Below, piece by piece: positions 8,690 to 11,559 of a DNA stretch of 11,559 bases (the first letter of the stretch is position 1; the number at the start of each line of letters is the position of its first letter). Source of the stretch: Pseudomonadota bacterium (GTDB taxonomy: Bacteria; Pseudomonadota; Gammaproteobacteria; Pseudomonadales; UBA5518); assembly GCA_963204845.1 (NCBI GenBank), contig CAUJIL010000247.1:1-11559 (forward strand), given 5' to 3'. The position numbers were made by a program, and so were the translations under genes. The notes under the pieces were generated by a model. The model was not told the origin of the DNA. It saw only the letters and a list, made by a program, of their open reading frames with translations, and did no database searches.

Positions 8690-8998
8690 TCAGAGCCCCG
8701 CCGGAACCTTCGTCAGGCGCTGGTTGGGCTGCGGGTTGCGGCGGTAGACGAGTACCACCTTGCCGATTTCCTGCACGATATCGGCGCGGAAATCGGTTGC
8801 GATGCGCTGCACCAGTTCGCGGCGCAGCTCGCGGTCGGCGACGGCGAGCTTCACCTTGATCAATTCGTGATCGTGCAGCGCGCGCTCCAGCTCGGCGCCG
8901 ACGGCCTCGCTGAGGCCGTTGCCCGCGACCGTCACCACGGGGTGCAGCGCGTGGCCGATGCCACGCAGCTTTTTCCTGAGTTCCGTGTCGAGGGCCAT
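8690..8998 (-). CDS. yhbY: YhbY-type RNA-binding protein (CRM domain)
   Basis: YhbY is a small KH-like CRS1-YhbY (CRM) domain protein that associates with pre-50S ribosomal particles. The 102-residue product matches the family throughout: LRGIGHALHPVVTV, NGLSEAV, LERALHDHELIKVK and VQEIGKVVLVYRRN. At the KH-like GxxG loop the first glycine is alanine (AGNG at 25-28). The ATG at 8998 aligns with the usual family start. An in-frame ATG 12 codons upstream would add a Pro-rich tail of no recognised kind. It runs opposite to its neighbours, as in Pseudomonas. The Shine-Dalgarno is weak. Confidence 0.95.
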   Translation of the reverse strand: MALDTELRKKLRGIGHALHPVVTVAGNGLSEAVGAELERALHDHELIKVKLAVADRELRRELVQRIATDFRADIVQEIGKVVLVYRRNPQPNQRLTKVPAGL

Positions 8999-9032
8999 GG
9001 GGGCACGTACCGGTGGGCTGGCTGGGGCGCGC

Positions 9033-9038
9033 ATTGTA
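9033..9038 (-). promoter_or_regulatory. Candidate -10 box for yhbY
   Basis: On the minus strand TACAAT (five of six to consensus) lies 34 bases before the yhbY ATG. The -35 region at normal spacing is not recognisable. If used, the leader would be about 25-30 nt, and the upstream ATG, which overlaps this box, would be excluded as the start. Confidence 0.4.
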
Positions 9039-9119
9039 GCCCACGCGCGCGCAGATCCGGCCGCGGCACGCCAGCGTAATTTGTGCAGATGGCGGCCCCG
9101 GCCGCGCCCCGAAATGCTC

Positions 9120-9144
9120 CAATATGGGGTCAGAGACCATTTTT
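9120..9144 (+). other. GGGGTCAGAGACC motif with T-run in the yhbY-rlmE gap
   Basis: In the divergent 201-nt gap a short dyad, GGTC (9128-9131) and GACC (9135-9138) around AGA, is followed by five T (9140-9144), with AATAT just before it. It could be promoter-proximal DNA for rlmE or a remnant of a dispersed repeat. Motifs of the TGGGGTCAG type recur near REP-associated transposases as I recall them, but that is memory, not evidence. No convincing -35/-10 pair for rlmE was found elsewhere in the gap. Confidence 0.25.
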
Positions 9145-9199
9145 CGCGGCGGCGCGTTACGCGCGCCGCTGGCGGCGGGGCAGAGGGCGGGAGAACGCG

Positions 9200-9820
9200 G
9201 TGGCGAGGTCGAAGAGCAGCGGGCGCTGGCTGCGCGAGCACCATGCGGATCCCTACGTGCAGCGTTCACGCGCCGAGGGGTACCGCTCGCGCGCGAGCTA
9301 CAAGCTGCTCGAGCTGCAACGCAGCGACCGTCTGCTGCGCGCGGGCGATGTGGTGGTCGACCTCGGTGCGGCGCCGGGCGGCTGGACGCAGGTGGCGGTG
9401 GATGTGGTGGGTGCGCGCGGCCTGGTGCTGGCCTCGGACATCCTGCCGATGGACCCGATCCCCGGCGTGAGTTTCGTGCAGGGCGATTTCACGGAGGATG
9501 CGGTGTTCGAGCGCGTGCTCGAGGTGCTCGGCGAGCGGCGGGCCGACCTTGTAATGTCGGACATGGCCCCCAATATGAGCGGTATCCGCGACGTCGACCA
9601 GCCACGCTCCATGCTGCTCGCCGAACTGGCCCTCGATCTGGCGGGCAAGGTGTTGAAACCCGGAGGGAAATTCGTCTGCAAGGTGTTTCACGGGGAAGGG
9701 TTCGACGCGTTCCTGAAGTCGCTGCGCGCGGCGTTCACGAGCGTGTTGACCCGCAAGCCCGATGCCTCGCGCGGGCGTTCCCGCGAGGTGTACGTGATCG
9801 CCAGCGGATTCCGTGCGTAG
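9200..9820 (+). CDS. rlmE: 23S rRNA 2'-O-ribose methyltransferase RlmE (FtsJ/RrmJ)
   Basis: RlmE methylates the 2'-OH of U2552 in the 23S A-loop, late in 50S assembly, using S-adenosylmethionine. The 206-residue protein (E. coli 209) begins with GTG at 9200, preceded by GGGAGA (9189-9194). Earlier in-frame starts would add an Arg-rich tail with no family match. The SAM-binding block VVVDLGAAPGGWTQ is at 51-64. The catalytic KDKE tetrad is complete: Lys35, Asp121 (MSDMAPNMSG), Lys161 and Glu196 (SREVYVIA), each three less than in E. coli. The TAG stop (9818-9820) is part of a REP head, GTAGGTTCGGCC, so the 3' end coincides with repeat DNA. ftsH follows after 125 nt, the usual pairing. Confidence 0.97.
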   Translation: MARSKSSGRWLREHHADPYVQRSRAEGYRSRASYKLLELQRSDRLLRAGDVVVDLGAAPGGWTQVAVDVVGARGLVLASDILPMDPIPGVSFVQGDFTEDAVFERVLEVLGERRADLVMSDMAPNMSGIRDVDQPRSMLLAELALDLAGKVLKPGGKFVCKVFHGEGFDAFLKSLRAAFTSVLTRKPDASRGRSREVYVIASGFRA

Positions 9821-9874
9821 GTTCGGCCGGTGGGCGTACGGGGTGCGCACAGGAATGTCCGGGCACCGCCGGGC
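9817..9874. repeat. REP cluster 4, a decayed A/B pair
   Basis: Bases 9817-9840 match type A at 20 of 24 positions, with an intact GTAGGTTCGGCC left half but a broken right arm (GGGCGTA in place of GGCCGAA). Bases 9856-9874 begin as type B (TGTCCGGGCAC) and then diverge. Neither should form the full stem. The pair keeps the A-then-B order of the other clusters. It lies in the 125-nt rlmE-ftsH gap, where no strong ftsH promoter is evident. Confidence 0.75.
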
Positions 9875-9933
9875 GGGAAGGGATGGTGTAGAGTGGCACA
9901 GGACTGTTCGCGCGCACCGGCGCGCGACCCAGT

Positions 9934-9938
9934 GAGGG
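9934..9938 (+). promoter_or_regulatory. Shine-Dalgarno for the TTG start of ftsH
   Basis: GAGGG lies seven bases before TTG at 9946. The alternative ATG at 9955 has AGGA (9940-9943) 11 bases upstream, a poorer spacing. The longer form, reading NDMVKNL, parallels the longer N-termini reported for some FtsH proteins. Confidence 0.55.
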
Positions 9939-9945
9939 CAGGACG

Positions 9946-11559
<1,614 letters not shown>

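Overview
The window is a stretch of G+C-rich chromosome whose right part has the gene order carA-carB-greA, yhbY (opposite strand), rlmE, ftsH. Pseudomonas and several other Gammaproteobacteria share this order, and the proteins closely resemble their gammaproteobacterial relatives, with catalytic residues often at or near E. coli numbering. I therefore place it in the Gammaproteobacteria, probably outside the enterics. I cannot name a genus. In Pseudomonas the dapB/dnaJ region precedes carA. Here that place is taken by a RelE-type toxin gene and a large TPR-repeat lipoprotein gene.

Layout. 5-310: relE, whose ATGA start suggests overlap with an antitoxin gene just outside the window. 307-492: first cluster of GTAG-headed REP hairpins. 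493-784: non-coding, with a 16-bp perfect palindrome and a 60-nt symmetric imperfect inverted repeat. 785-3169: TPR lipoprotein. 3178-3334: second REP cluster. 3335-3608: carA promoter and leader, with a candidate -10 box inside a hairpin and a nested stem-loop. 3609-8498: carA, carB and greA, tightly spaced and probably one operon. 8520-8663: third REP cluster, between the convergent greA and yhbY. 8690-8998: yhbY on the minus strand. 9200-9820: rlmE. 9817-9874: a decayed REP pair. 9946-11559: ftsH, cut by the window end after 538 codons.

How the genes work together. CarA and CarB form carbamoyl-phosphate synthetase, which feeds pyrimidine and arginine synthesis. GreA rescues backtracked RNA polymerase. 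YhbY and RlmE act on the large ribosomal subunit. FtsH is the membrane AAA+ protease. This is housekeeping DNA, and the accessory content is relE, the TPR gene and the repeats.

The most unusual structure is the repeat system. There are two hairpin types with the same GTAGGT head and TGT loop, differing by exactly two compensatory base pairs. One type is always on the plus strand and the other always on the minus strand. All four clusters lie within about 25 nt downstream of a stop codon, and in relE and rlmE the UAG stop is itself the last three bases of the repeat's GTAG head. GTAG-headed REP elements are a known class mobilised by RAYT (REP-associated tyrosine) transposases. No such transposase lies in this window. 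I found no clearly new protein system here.
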